Numbered from the stretch's first letter, positions 32,567-41,146 are shown. The stretch: 44,635 nucleotides of DNA from Pseudomonadota bacterium (GCA_023416575.1 JAEZHL010000158.1:1-44635), one strand, 5' to 3'. Program-made: numbers and translations. Notes: generated from the letters alone by a model not told the origin.

Positions 32567-33840
32567 TCTTCACGATTTTCGGATTGTTCTTCGTCACGTT
32601 GTTCCTGGGCGTGCCGGTTGCCATCGCCATCGGCACCGCCGCGATCAGCGCCTTCTATCTCGACGGCACGTTCCCGCTGGCGCAGGTGCCGCACAAAATG
32701 GTGAACGGCGTCTACTCCTTCCCGCTCGTGGCGGTTCCACTTTTCATCCTGGCCGGCTCGCTTGCCGGTGAGACGTCGATTGCGCCGCGGCTGGTGCGGC
32801 TGGCCGCGGCGATCGTCGGTCACATCCGCGGCGGACTTGGCCATGTGAACATCGCGTCCTCACTGTTCTTCGGCGGCATTTCGGGTTCGGCCGTTGCCGA
32901 CACGGCAGCCATCGGCAGCCTGATGGTTCCGGCCATGGAGAAGCAGGGCTATTCCCGGGCCGATGCCGGCGGCATCACGATCGCGTCGTCGACGATCGGC
33001 ATTCTCATTCCGCCGAGCATTCCGATGGTTCTCTATGGCGTGACCGTCGGCAGCTCCATCGGTGCGCTGTTCGTTGCTGGCATCCTGCCGGGCATTCTCG
33101 TCGGCGTTTTCCAGATGGCCGCCGTCTATGTGCTTGCCAAGAAAAAGGGCTGGCCGCAGTCCGAGCGCATGGCCCCTCCGATCGAGCTTTGGACGGCATT
33201 CAAGGAAGCGTTCTTGCCGCTGCTGTTGCCGGTATTCCTGCTCGGCGCAATTCTGACCGGCATGACCACCGCGACGGAAGCGGGCGTGATCGGCATCGTC
33301 TATGCGCTGTTCCTCTCGGGCGTGGTTTATCGCGAATACACCTGGAAGCAGCTCTGGAACATCCTTGTCGATTCGGCGATCAACACGGCGATTCCGCTGT
33401 TCGTCGTTGCGACGACCTCGGTGGTTGCCTGGGTGGTGGCGATCGAGCAGTTCCCGCAGGTGCTGGTCGCGTTCTTCAATGACCTGAACGTGGGCCCGGT
33501 GTTCGTGCTTCTGATCATGAACATGTTCCTGCTCGTCGTGGGCATGTTCATCGATCTGGTGCCGGCGCTGATCCTGTTCGCGCCCATTCTCCTGCCTGTT
33601 GCCGTTTCGTGCGGAATGGACCCGATTCAGTTCGGCGCGATGATGGTGGTGAACCTCGGCATTGGCCTTGTCACACCGCCGGTCGGTAACTGCCTCTACG
33701 TCGGCGCGGCAGTCGCGAAGGTTGATCTGTGGAGCCTTTTCCGGGCGGCGCTGCCGTTCATCCTGGTCAACGTCTTCGTTCTCATGCTCGTGACCTACGT
33801 GCCCCAGGTGACGCTGTTCCTGCCGTCACTGTTCTTCTGA
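32563..33840 (+). CDS. dctM: TRAP transporter large permease
   Basis: A 425-residue integral membrane protein with about twelve helices, the ion-coupled channel of the TRAP system. Typical family sequences are GGISGSAVADTAAIGSLMVPAM, TIGILIPPSIPMVLYGV, GMTTATEAGVIGIVYAL and GLVTPPVGNCLYVGAAVAKV. It completes the dctPQM operon and is followed at once by a GC-rich perfect hairpin. Confidence 0.94.
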   Translation: MIFTIFGLFFVTLFLGVPVAIAIGTAAISAFYLDGTFPLAQVPHKMVNGVYSFPLVAVPLFILAGSLAGETSIAPRLVRLAAAIVGHIRGGLGHVNIASSLFFGGISGSAVADTAAIGSLMVPAMEKQGYSRADAGGITIASSTIGILIPPSIPMVLYGVTVGSSIGALFVAGILPGILVGVFQMAAVYVLAKKKGWPQSERMAPPIELWTAFKEAFLPLLLPVFLLGAILTGMTTATEAGVIGIVYALFLSGVVYREYTWKQLWNILVDSAINTAIPLFVVATTSVVAWVVAIEQFPQVLVAFFNDLNVGPVFVLLIMNMFLLVVGMFIDLVPALILFAPILLPVAVSCGMDPIQFGAMMVVNLGIGLVTPPVGNCLYVGAAVAKVDLWSLFRAALPFILVNVFVLMLVTYVPQVTLFLPSLFF

Positions 33841-33846
33841 TCGACA

Positions 33847-33870
33847 GCGCGCCCCGGCCTCGGGGCGCGC
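33847..33870 (+). terminator. Perfect GC hairpin after dctM
   Basis: The 10-bp perfect stem GCGCGCCCCG/CGGGGCGCGC with a GCCT loop starts 6 bp after the dctM stop. There is no T-run after it. It may mark the end of the transporter transcript, or partial read-through to the dehydrogenase gene. Confidence 0.5.
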
Positions 33871-33939
33871 CACAAACCGTCGGTCGAACAGGACCACTCC
33901 GCGGTTCTGTCGTTCCGTATCAGGTGAGGAACAACCGGA

Positions 33940-34935
33940 ATGAAAGCGCTCGTCTATCTCGGAAAGGAGAGCATGGACTACCGCGAGATGCCTGACCCTC
34001 ATGCGGGGGCGGGCGAGGTGATCGTCAAGGTCGCCGCTTGCGGGATCTGTGGTTCCGACATGCACGGTTTCCACGGACATGATCCGCGCCGGGTGCCACC
34101 GCTCATCATGGGCCACGAGGCTGCGGGGGTGGCAGAAAGCGGTGTTCTGGCCGGAAAGCGCGTCGCCATCAATCCGCTGGTGACCTGTGGCCAGTGCAGC
34201 GAATGCCTGGACGGCGCGCCGCAGCTTTGTGAATCGCAGAGCGTGCTCGGATTGCCACCAAGAGGTGGGGCGTTCGCGGATCGGGTCGCGGTACCGGAGC
34301 GCAATCTCGTTGAAATTCCGGAAGGTACAGACTTCCGCACCGCAGCGCTCACCGAGCCATTCGCCGTTGCCTATCACGCGGTGCGCCTTGGAGCGCGGAA
34401 TCTGCGCCGCCCGCTGTCGGCGGCGCGTGTTGCTGTCATCGGTGGCGGCACCATCGGCATTGCCACCGCGCTCATTCTGACAGCGCAAGGAGCAGGAGAA
34501 GTCATTCTTGGCGAGCCCAATCCGCAGCGGCGACAGGCTGCGAGAGGGGCCGGTCACTTCGACGTCTACGATCCAGGCACGGCGCGTGAGCCCGGGCCTG
34601 CTTCAATGGACCTCGTATTCGATGCCGTTGGCGCAAAAGCCACACGCGAGGCGGCCTTTCGCATGACGCGACGGGGCGGCGCCATCGTTCACTTGGGATT
34701 GCTGCCGGGTTCGGAAGGCGTCGATGTGCGGCGGCTGACGCTCGGCGAAATCGCCTTTCTCGGTTCCTATTGCTACTCGATGCCTGATTTCCGCGAGGCT
34801 CTGGGTCTCCTCGCAGCCCGCAGGCTCGGCCCTCTGAATTGGGTCGAAGAGCGGCCGATGAGCGATGGCTTTCAGGCGTTTATCGACCTCGACCGGAATC
34901 AGGCCGAGGCGGTCAAAATCATCCTGACAAACTGA
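33940..34935 (+). CDS. Zinc-dependent alcohol dehydrogenase (MDR family)
   Basis: A 331-residue medium-chain dehydrogenase. The catalytic zinc site is in ACGICGSDMHGF (Cys37, Asp40) and GHEAAG (His59, Glu60), and the structural zinc uses Cys83, 86, 89 and 97 in CGQCSECLDGAPQLC. A Rossmann motif VIGGGTIGIATAL follows. It oxidises a secondary alcohol with NAD(P) in the cytoplasm. Family members include sorbitol and threonine dehydrogenases; here a ring-hydroxyl dehydrogenase such as quinate or shikimate oxidation is a guess from context. It has its own AGGA before the ATG and lies 99 bp after the dctM stop. Confidence 0.85.
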   Translation: MKALVYLGKESMDYREMPDPHAGAGEVIVKVAACGICGSDMHGFHGHDPRRVPPLIMGHEAAGVAESGVLAGKRVAINPLVTCGQCSECLDGAPQLCESQSVLGLPPRGGAFADRVAVPERNLVEIPEGTDFRTAALTEPFAVAYHAVRLGARNLRRPLSAARVAVIGGGTIGIATALILTAQGAGEVILGEPNPQRRQAARGAGHFDVYDPGTAREPGPASMDLVFDAVGAKATREAAFRMTRRGGAIVHLGLLPGSEGVDVRRLTLGEIAFLGSYCYSMPDFREALGLLAARRLGPLNWVEERPMSDGFQAFIDLDRNQAEAVKIILTN

Positions 34936-35009
34936 CAGTGCTCGGGAGTGGACAGCGGGGGAAAGAGTTCCCCTGCTCCGATGCGGTCTGAGCGGATGAC
35001 TGAGGACGT

Positions 35010-35747
35010 TCAGTACGTCGCGCGCCCGCCGGTAGCGTCGAACGTGAATCCGGTGGTGAATGAGCATTCCGGGCTGGCTGCGAAAGTGACCACAGCAACG
35101 AGCTCGTCGATCTGAAGGAAGCGATTCATCGGGATCTTCTTCCGGCTCGCTTCGATCAACTCAGGTGTCATCTGCTGCAGCAACTCTGTTTCCACCATCG
35201 CGGGTGCAACGGAATTGGCGAGAACTCCCGTTTCAGCGAGCTCGCGAGCAATAGATTTGGTGAAGCCGATGACTCCCGCTTTTGCTGCAGAATAGGCCGA
35301 AAGACCGGGAACGCCTTCCTTTCCAGCGATCGAGGCGACGTTCACGATCCGCCCATAGCCGCGGGTGCGCATGTGAGGGATGGCTGCCCGGCAGCAGAGA
35401 AAAACGCTGGCGAGATCGACGTCGATAACCCGCTTCCAGTCCATAAGGTCGTAATCGTCGGCATTTTTTACCGGGCCGGTGATGCCAGCATTGTTGACGA
35501 GCACATCGAGACGGCCGAACCGGTCGATGACCTCTTGCATGGCAGATGTGACGGACTCTGGGTCCGTCACATCGACCTGAGTGGTAAGTGCAGGCCGGAA
35601 ATCGCTGACGAGGTCGAGTGGCTTCAGATTGATGTCCCAGACGACAACCGCGGCGCCTTCGGCCGCGAGTCGCCGTGCGATGCCGAGGCCGATACCGCGC
35701 GCGGCACCGGTGACGATCGCAACCTGTCCCTCGAATCTCTCACCCAT
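35010..35747 (-). CDS. Short-chain dehydrogenase/reductase
   Basis: A 245-residue classical SDR with TGAARGIG (13-20), NNAGIT (85-90) and the catalytic set Ser139, Tyr152, Lys156. Asp38 at the end of the second strand (VVWDIN) predicts NAD+ rather than NADP+. GGAAG lies 6 bp before the ATG. The substrate is a ring or chain hydroxyl in the island's pathway by context; a fatty-acid or sugar substrate is not excluded. It is downstream of the second alpha+beta-barrel gene on the same strand, 73 bp away, so the two may be one transcript. Confidence 0.87.
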   Translation of the reverse strand: MGERFEGQVAIVTGAARGIGLGIARRLAAEGAAVVVWDINLKPLDLVSDFRPALTTQVDVTDPESVTSAMQEVIDRFGRLDVLVNNAGITGPVKNADDYDLMDWKRVIDVDLASVFLCCRAAIPHMRTRGYGRIVNVASIAGKEGVPGLSAYSAAKAGVIGFTKSIARELAETGVLANSVAPAMVETELLQQMTPELIEASRKKIPMNRFLQIDELVAVVTFAASPECSFTTGFTFDATGGRATY

Positions 35748-35820
35748 CTTGAACTTCCGTAATTGACCCGTTCGCCTAGCCTGCCCTTAAGCCCCGGCAT
35801 CGCGGAGCTGCGACGCGCCA

Positions 35821-36495
35821 TCAGGCCGCCGCATCCTCCGCCACGATGACATGCTGAATGGCATAGACCGTTGCAGTCACGGTGTTCGCATCGACGAAGG
35901 GCAGCGCCAGGATGCGCGCGACGGCATCCTCGGCTGCCGATCTGTCCATCGTATCGACGAGCACCGCGGCTGAAACGGTGCGGTCGGGGTCACCGCGGCT
36001 TTCGCGAAACTTCTTCTCAGTGGTCGGTTGCTGGCCGAGGTTCTGATCGCCCTCGAGCAGATGGACCCCGATCACGCCGCGCATCGTCGCGAGCTCGTCG
36101 AACCAGCCCGTCAGCTCCGGTACGCTGCCGATCTGTACCGTCGCATTGTACCCACCGACGCCGCGGCCCTTGCTGGCCAGCACCCGGCAGACGGTGCGTG
36201 ATGGCGCAACGTAAGCGGATAGAATTCGTTGAGTCCAAGGTGTAGGATCGTTCAGCCGGGCGAGGTATGGCTTGGAAATGAAGACCTCTGCGGTATCGGC
36301 CTCGTACATCATGAAGTACTTCAGTGTCTCCGGCGTACCTTCCACCGCGACGCCACGCCGTCCGCGCCGGAAACCAGGTACTGCGAGCCGCTCGGGCATG
36401 TGCTCGAGGCTATGCCAAGCGTTGTAATCCTCCTCGCGCTCGGCAATGACACCACCCCAGTTCACCAGGGCTCCACGTCCTAAAAGTCCGCTCAA
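35821..36495 (-). CDS. Dimeric alpha+beta-barrel-type protein, copy B
   Basis: A 224-residue paralogue of the gene at 27030, sharing EHMPERL(A)VPGF, LARLNDPTPWTQ and LASKGRGVGG. I do not know the reaction. The frame is open to 36507, but GGAGG followed by AAAAC places the start at the TTG at 36495, five bases downstream. It is divergent from the GntR regulator and its promoter -35 (TTGACA on the minus strand, 36545-36550) overlaps operator site B, so it should be repressed by the regulator. Its C-terminal half contains GVIGVHLLEGDQNLGQQPTTEKKFRESRGD. Confidence 0.7.
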   Translation of the reverse strand: MSGLLGRGALVNWGGVIAEREEDYNAWHSLEHMPERLAVPGFRRGRRGVAVEGTPETLKYFMMYEADTAEVFISKPYLARLNDPTPWTQRILSAYVAPSRTVCRVLASKGRGVGGYNATVQIGSVPELTGWFDELATMRGVIGVHLLEGDQNLGQQPTTEKKFRESRGDPDRTVSAAVLVDTMDRSAAEDAVARILALPFVDANTVTATVYAIQHVIVAEDAAA

Positions 36496-36532
36496 GTTTT
36501 CCTCCAAAATCAGATGACACCAGTTAGAAAGT

Positions 36533-36551
36533 TGAGGTACAGTATGTCAAC
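36533..36551. promoter_or_regulatory. GntR operator in the divergent region (site B)
   Basis: TGAGGTACAGTATGTCAAC, 18 of 19 bases identical to the reverse complement of site A. On the minus strand it contains TTGACA, facing copy B of the alpha+beta-barrel gene. On the plus strand it lies just before the GntR ribosome-binding site. One bound dimer could control both directions. Confidence 0.72.
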
Positions 36552-36572
36552 GCCAAAGGAGGAGTAGCCCGC

Positions 36573-37382
36573 TTGTCATGCTGGATGGGCGAACCCGGCG
36601 GTTTCAATTCCAGCGCTGAAGGTGTGGCATTGGTCTCGAAAGACAAGAGTCTCAACCTGCTGAAGAAGATCCCGAACAAGAGAAAGCAGTCGCTCACGGC
36701 GATCGTTGCCGAGCGCCTGAAAGAATCCATCTTGCGTCGCGAGCTCACTCTGGGGGAGGCTCTTTCAGAGGAGAAGATCGCCGTCGCGATGGGTGTCAGT
36801 CGTACGCCTGTCCGCGAGGCGCTGACGATCCTGCAGATGCAGGGTCTCATTTCCATTTTGCCGCGGCGGGGCAGCTTCGTCTTCAAGCCCGACCGCGAAG
36901 ATTTGAAGGCGCTCGTCGAATATCGGCTGCAGTTGGAATTGCTCGCTGCTGGCCTCGCGCTGGAGCGCGCCCCGGCGGCGACGCACAAGGATCTCGTCAA
37001 GGTCATCGCTGTCATGGAGAAGGCGCGCGCGGCGGATGATGCGCTGGCCTACGCGAAAGCCGATAGCCAGTTCCACCAGGTCCTGTTCGAGCGCTGTGGC
37101 AATTACTTCTTCATGGACGCGTTCGAGATAATCTCCGGCCGGGTCGCCGCACTGCGGTCTCATCTGTCCGCGCCTCTGGGGCTTCATCGCAACCGGACGC
37201 ACTTGGAGCATCTCAAAATCGCAGAGGCGTTCGATACTAAAGACTCTCAGACTCTGCGGGAGGTTCTGGTTCGGCATATCGCTGCCATGGAGCCCAATTA
37301 CGCCAATGCGCTTCGCTTGATCAGTGAGGGCCGGGATCCTTCCGAATTGGCTGTGAGCCGGGGGGAGAGCGCGCTGACCTGA
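36573..37382 (+). CDS. GntR-family regulator, FCD domain
   Basis: A 269-residue transcription factor. The winged helix-turn-helix is at about residues 40-105 (LTAIVAERLKESILRRELTLGEALSEEKIAVAMGVSRTPVREAL and RRGSFVFKP), and an all-helical FCD ligand domain with likely metal/ligand histidines (SQFHQVLFERCGN and LVRHIAAMEP) follows. The TTG at 36573 is placed 8 bp after AAAGGAGGAG and is preferred to the internal ATG at 36585. Its own promoter carries operator site B, and the transporter promoter carries site A, so it probably represses both and itself until a pathway acid binds. Confidence 0.9.
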   Translation: MSCWMGEPGGFNSSAEGVALVSKDKSLNLLKKIPNKRKQSLTAIVAERLKESILRRELTLGEALSEEKIAVAMGVSRTPVREALTILQMQGLISILPRRGSFVFKPDREDLKALVEYRLQLELLAAGLALERAPAATHKDLVKVIAVMEKARAADDALAYAKADSQFHQVLFERCGNYFFMDAFEIISGRVAALRSHLSAPLGLHRNRTHLEHLKIAEAFDTKDSQTLREVLVRHIAAMEPNYANALRLISEGRDPSELAVSRGESALT

Positions 37383-37454
37383 CCCCGGTTGTGGTCAGAA
37401 CCACGGCTGTCTGATGTGCTTCCGGCCGCCTCGAGCAGGATGGGTGATCTCGTC

Positions 37455-39341
37455 ATGAAAACCTCCATCGCCACGGTTTGTCTGAGCGGCGACCTCCCGG
37501 AGAAGCTGGCCGCCATCGCCGCGGCAGGTTTCGACGGCGTCGAGATTTTCGAGAACGATTTTCTGGCTTTCGACGGCACGCCCACGGAAGTGGGTCGCAT
37601 GGTGCGTGATCATGGTCTGGAGATCACGCTCTATCAGCCATTTCGCGATTTCGAGGGGATGCCGGAGCCGCAGCGGGCGCGCAATTTCGAGCGTGCGGAG
37701 CGCAAGTTCGATCTCATGCAGGAGCTCGGCACGGATCTCATGCTGATCTGCTCCAATGTCTCTCCCCTGGCGCTCGGCGGCATCGACAGGGCGGCAGCGG
37801 ATCTGCGCGAACTGGGTGAGCGAGCGGCCAAGCGCGGTTTGCGCGTTGGCTTCGAGGCCTTGGCCTGGGGCCGTCACGTCAATGACCATCGTGACGCGTG
37901 GGAGATCGTGCGGCGCGCCGACCACCCCAATGTCGGTCTGATCCTCGATTCGTTCCATACGCTCGCGCGCAAGACCGATGTGTCGAGCATCCGGTCGATA
38001 CCCGCAGACCGCGTGTTCATCGTCCAGCTTGCCGACGCGCCGCTGATCGATATGGACCTGCTGTATTGGAGCAGGCATTTCCGCAATATGCCGGGGCAGG
38101 GAGACCTGCCTGTTACGGATTTCATGCGTGCCGTCGCCGCGACCGGCTATTCTGGAACACTTTCGCTCGAGGTCTTCAACGATCAGTTTCGTGGCGGCTC
38201 TCCCAAGTCGATTGCGATCGATGGGCGGCGGTCGCTCGTTCACCTGATGGATCAGGTTTCCCGCCTTGAAACGGCCGCAGCCGCCGCACCATTGATGCCG
38301 GATCGGATCGCGGTGCAGGGTGTGGAGTTCGTGGAATTCGCAGCAGACGAGGGCGAGGCGAGCGAGCTCGCGGCTCAGCTGCGTTCCATGGGATTTCGCC
38401 AGAAGGCGCGGCATAAGCACCGTGACGTAACGCTCTATCGTCAGGGCAGCATCAATATCGTCATCAATACCGAGAAAGAAGGATTTGCCCATTCTTCGTA
38501 TCTCGTGCACGGGACGTCGGCCTACGCAATCGGATTGCGCGTGGAGGATGCGGCAGCGACCGTTGAGCGGGCGCGGGCGCTTGGCGCTGCGCCTTTTGCC
38601 GAAAAGCGCGTTCCGGGCGAGCTCCACATCCCGGCCATTCGCGGTGTCGGTGGTGGTGTAATCTATTTCATCGATGGCAAGAGCGAGCTCTCCCGCGTCT
38701 GGGAAATCGAGTTCGACGAGGTGGTGGACGACGACAATCCGGATTGTGGATTGCAGCGTATCGACCACATCGCCCAGACGATGAACTACGAGGAAATGCT
38801 GAGCTGGATTCTGTTCTACACCTCGATCTTCCGGACGCGAAAACTGCCCATGGTCGATGTCGTGGATCCCGGCGGCTTGGTGCGCAGCCAGGTGATCGAG
38901 AGCGACGATGGTGCTCTCCGGCTGACGTTGAATGGCGCCCAGAACCATAAGACGCTCGCAGGTCATTTCATCACCGAGAGTTTCGGGTCTTCAGTCCAGC
39001 ACCTGGCGTTCTATACGGATGATATCTTCGAAACGGCAGAGCGGATGCGCCGGCTCGGCTTCCAGCCTCTCGATGTGTCGGCCAACTATTACGGCGACCT
39101 CGAGGCTCGCCTCGGGCTCGAACCCGATCTCGTCAGCCGTTTGAAGGCGCTCGGCATTCTGTACGACCGCGATGACAGCGGGGAGTTCTTCCAGTTCTAT
39201 GCCAAGACGTACGGCGAGGGCTTTTTCTTCGAGATCGTCCAGAGGAGTGGCTATGCCGGGTACGGTGCGGTGAACGCGCCTTTCCGCATCGCTGCCCAAA
39301 AGCGCGCGCTCCGCCCGAAAGGGCTGGCGGCTTTCGACTGA
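37455..39341 (+). CDS. quiC: 3-dehydroshikimate dehydratase, TIM-barrel/HPPD-like fusion
   Basis: A 628-residue two-domain protein. The N-terminal TIM barrel (1-275) has metal ligands Glu134, Asp165, His168, Gln191 and Glu239 of DHS dehydratases. The C-terminal part (285-620) is a VOC fold like 4-hydroxyphenylpyruvate dioxygenase, with the iron/metal triad His438 (QRIDHIA), His516 (VQHLAF) and Glu593 (FFFEIV). This fusion is the QuiC1 type, which converts 3-dehydroshikimate to protocatechuate, the product that the pca genes to the right then cleave. The role of the VOC domain in this family is not catalytic for the dehydration. The ATG at 37455 gives the usual N-terminus; a longer frame from 37389 is not supported. 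Confidence 0.9.
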   Translation: MKTSIATVCLSGDLPEKLAAIAAAGFDGVEIFENDFLAFDGTPTEVGRMVRDHGLEITLYQPFRDFEGMPEPQRARNFERAERKFDLMQELGTDLMLICSNVSPLALGGIDRAAADLRELGERAAKRGLRVGFEALAWGRHVNDHRDAWEIVRRADHPNVGLILDSFHTLARKTDVSSIRSIPADRVFIVQLADAPLIDMDLLYWSRHFRNMPGQGDLPVTDFMRAVAATGYSGTLSLEVFNDQFRGGSPKSIAIDGRRSLVHLMDQVSRLETAAAAAPLMPDRIAVQGVEFVEFAADEGEASELAAQLRSMGFRQKARHKHRDVTLYRQGSINIVINTEKEGFAHSSYLVHGTSAYAIGLRVEDAAATVERARALGAAPFAEKRVPGELHIPAIRGVGGGVIYFIDGKSELSRVWEIEFDEVVDDDNPDCGLQRIDHIAQTMNYEEMLSWILFYTSIFRTRKLPMVDVVDPGGLVRSQVIESDDGALRLTLNGAQNHKTLAGHFITESFGSSVQHLAFYTDDIFETAERMRRLGFQPLDVSANYYGDLEARLGLEPDLVSRLKALGILYDRDDSGEFFQFYAKTYGEGFFFEIVQRSGYAGYGAVNAPFRIAAQKRALRPKGLAAFD

Positions 39342-39343
39342 TC

Positions 39344-39368
39344 GCGCGTCCAATCCGACGGGGCGCGC
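39344..39368 (+). terminator. Hairpin between quiC and pcaI
   Basis: An 8-bp stem (GCGCGTCC with GGGGCGCGC, one G-T pair) starts 3 bp after the quiC stop, with an 8-base loop and only two T after it. Weak terminator or mRNA stabiliser. Confidence 0.35.
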
Positions 39369-39412
39369 TTACAGAATCTGTGATCCCAGTTCGAACCATT
39401 CTGGAGGCAACA

Positions 39413-40267
39413 ATGGCGAAGTTCCTGCCGCTGCGCGATGCCGTGGCAGATAATCTCGGTGACGGAGACACGGTTGCGTTCGAAGGCTTCACGCACCTGA
39501 TCCCCACCGCGGCTGCGCACGAAGCAATCCGCCAGGGCTATCGCGACCTGACGCTGATCCGGATGACGCCCGATCTGATCTACGATCAATTGGTCGGAAT
39601 GGGGATGGCGAAAAAGCTCGTGTTCTCCTATGCGGGCAATCCCGGCGTGGGGCTGCTGCGCCGCGTGCGTGATGGCATCGAGAACGGCTATCCGCACCCG
39701 GTCGAGGTCGAGGAGCACTCCCACGCGGCGATGGCCAATGCCTACGAGGCCGGAGCGGCTGGCCTGCCCTTCGCGGTCTTTCGGGGCTATCGCGGAGCAG
39801 AGCTCGCCGAGGTCAACCCGAACATCAAATTCATCAATTGTCCATTCACCGGCGAAAGGCTCGCGGCTGTGCCCGCGGTCCGTCCGGATGTGACGTTCAT
39901 CCACGCCCAGAAGGCCGACAAGAAAGGCAACGTGCTTATCGAGGGGATCATCGGCGTCCAGAAGGAGGCGGTGTTGGCGGCGAAGCGTGCCGTTGTCACC
40001 GTTGAGGAGGTGGTCGACAGCTTCGAGGGCCTGCATCCGAATTTGACGGTGCTGCCGTCCTGGACGATCACGGCAATCTCGGTGGTGCCGGGCGGATCCC
40101 ATCCATCGTATACCCATGGGTATTACGCCCGCGATAATGCCGCATACATCGAATGGGATGAGATCGCGGCCGATCGCGACCGCTTCCGCGAGTGGATGCA
40201 GAAGAACGTGATTGAATCGAAGTTTGAAGATTTCGCCGATCGCGTTAAGGATTTGAGGGCCGCCTGA
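39413..40267 (+). CDS. pcaI: 3-oxoadipate CoA-transferase subunit A (GctA type)
   Basis: A 284-residue class I CoA-transferase alpha subunit. GGAGG lies 5 bp before the ATG at 39413; a longer frame from 39380 is not supported. The sequence VAFEGFTHLIPTAAAHEAIRQG and PDVTFIHAQKADKKGNV is typical of the glutaconate-CoA-transferase-like (GctA) branch, longer than the ~230-residue PcaI of Pseudomonas putida but used for 3-oxoadipate in other pca clusters. With the next gene it transfers CoA from succinyl-CoA to 3-oxoadipate in the cytoplasm. Start of the pcaIJ-C-H-G-B set. Confidence 0.88.
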   Translation: MAKFLPLRDAVADNLGDGDTVAFEGFTHLIPTAAAHEAIRQGYRDLTLIRMTPDLIYDQLVGMGMAKKLVFSYAGNPGVGLLRRVRDGIENGYPHPVEVEEHSHAAMANAYEAGAAGLPFAVFRGYRGAELAEVNPNIKFINCPFTGERLAAVPAVRPDVTFIHAQKADKKGNVLIEGIIGVQKEAVLAAKRAVVTVEEVVDSFEGLHPNLTVLPSWTITAISVVPGGSHPSYTHGYYARDNAAYIEWDEIAADRDRFREWMQKNVIESKFEDFADRVKDLRAA

Positions 40268-41061
40268 TGTCCAATCCCGGTTTTACTCCAAGCGAAATGA
40301 TGACGATTGCGGCCAGCCGCGCACTCAGGAGCAGCGACGTCTGCTTCGTGGGAATTGGCGCCCCGTCCGCCGCTTGCAATATCGCTCGGCTGACCCACGC
40401 GCCGGATATCACGCTGATCTACGAATCCGGCACGATCGGGACTGCTCCGGACGTGTTGCCATTGTCGATCGGTGACGGCGAGCTCTGCGAGACGGCGGTC
40501 ACCACCGTTTCGGTTCCGGAGATGTTCCGGTATTGGCTCCAGGGCGGCCGGATCACCATCGGCTTTCTCGGAGCAGCCCAGATCGATCGCTTCGGCAACA
40601 TCAATACGACCGTTGTCGGCGACTATCATAAGCCCAAGACGCGGTTGCCTGGTGGTGGCGGTGCGCCCGAGATCGCATCGAGTGCGCAGGAGATCTACAT
40701 CACGATGGCGCAATCAAAGCGCGGGTTCGTGGAGAAGATCGACTTCTACACCTCTTTCGGCCACGGCGAGGGCGGCGATCATCGCGAAAGGTTGGGCATC
40801 ACCACAAGGGGCCCGACGCTGCTTATCACTGACCTCGCCGTCTGGAAGCCGGATCCGGTGACGAAGGAGTTCACGGTCGTTTCTCTGCATCCCGGCGTGA
40901 CGCGCGAGCAGGTGCAGGAGAACTGCGGTTGGCCGGTGAAATTCGCCAGTGAGTTGGAGACGACCCCGGCCCCCACCGAGTTGGAGCTGAAGACGCTTCG
41001 GGACTTGCAGGCGCGCACCAAGGCCGCGCACGGCGGCGCGAAGAAGGGAAAAGCCGCGTAA
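40267..41061 (+). CDS. pcaJ: 3-oxoadipate CoA-transferase subunit B (GctB type)
   Basis: A 264-residue beta subunit carrying the active-site glutamate, probably Glu53 in IYESGTIG. The other motifs are PSAACNIARLTHAPD and FLGAAQIDRFGNINTTVVGDYHKP. It overlaps the pcaI stop by 1 bp (TGATG). Works as a heteromer with PcaI. A Lys/Ala-rich tail (AAHGGAKKGKAA) ends the protein. Substrate assignment rests on the adjacent pca genes. Confidence 0.88.
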   Translation: MSNPGFTPSEMMTIAASRALRSSDVCFVGIGAPSAACNIARLTHAPDITLIYESGTIGTAPDVLPLSIGDGELCETAVTTVSVPEMFRYWLQGGRITIGFLGAAQIDRFGNINTTVVGDYHKPKTRLPGGGGAPEIASSAQEIYITMAQSKRGFVEKIDFYTSFGHGEGGDHRERLGITTRGPTLLITDLAVWKPDPVTKEFTVVSLHPGVTREQVQENCGWPVKFASELETTPAPTELELKTLRDLQARTKAAHGGAKKGKAA

Positions 41062-41146
41062 ACTCGTCGGGCGCAGAATTACTGCAGTGCGAGGAATCCG
41101 AACCGGAGCGTCCCGACGTTCCAATCAGAATTGAGCCAGATCAAAG

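Noticed and set aside
37391..37404. Small inverted repeat GTGGT-CAGA-ACCAC between the GntR gene and quiC
   Set aside because: Only a 5-bp stem without T-run; not strong enough for a terminator or operator call.
37395..38966. 523-codon minus-strand frame opposite quiC
   Set aside because: Antisense to a well-supported two-domain protein with intact metal sites.
39380..39400. A tRNA T-arm-like GTTCGAACC sequence before pcaI
   Set aside because: No acceptor, D or anticodon arms fit around it.
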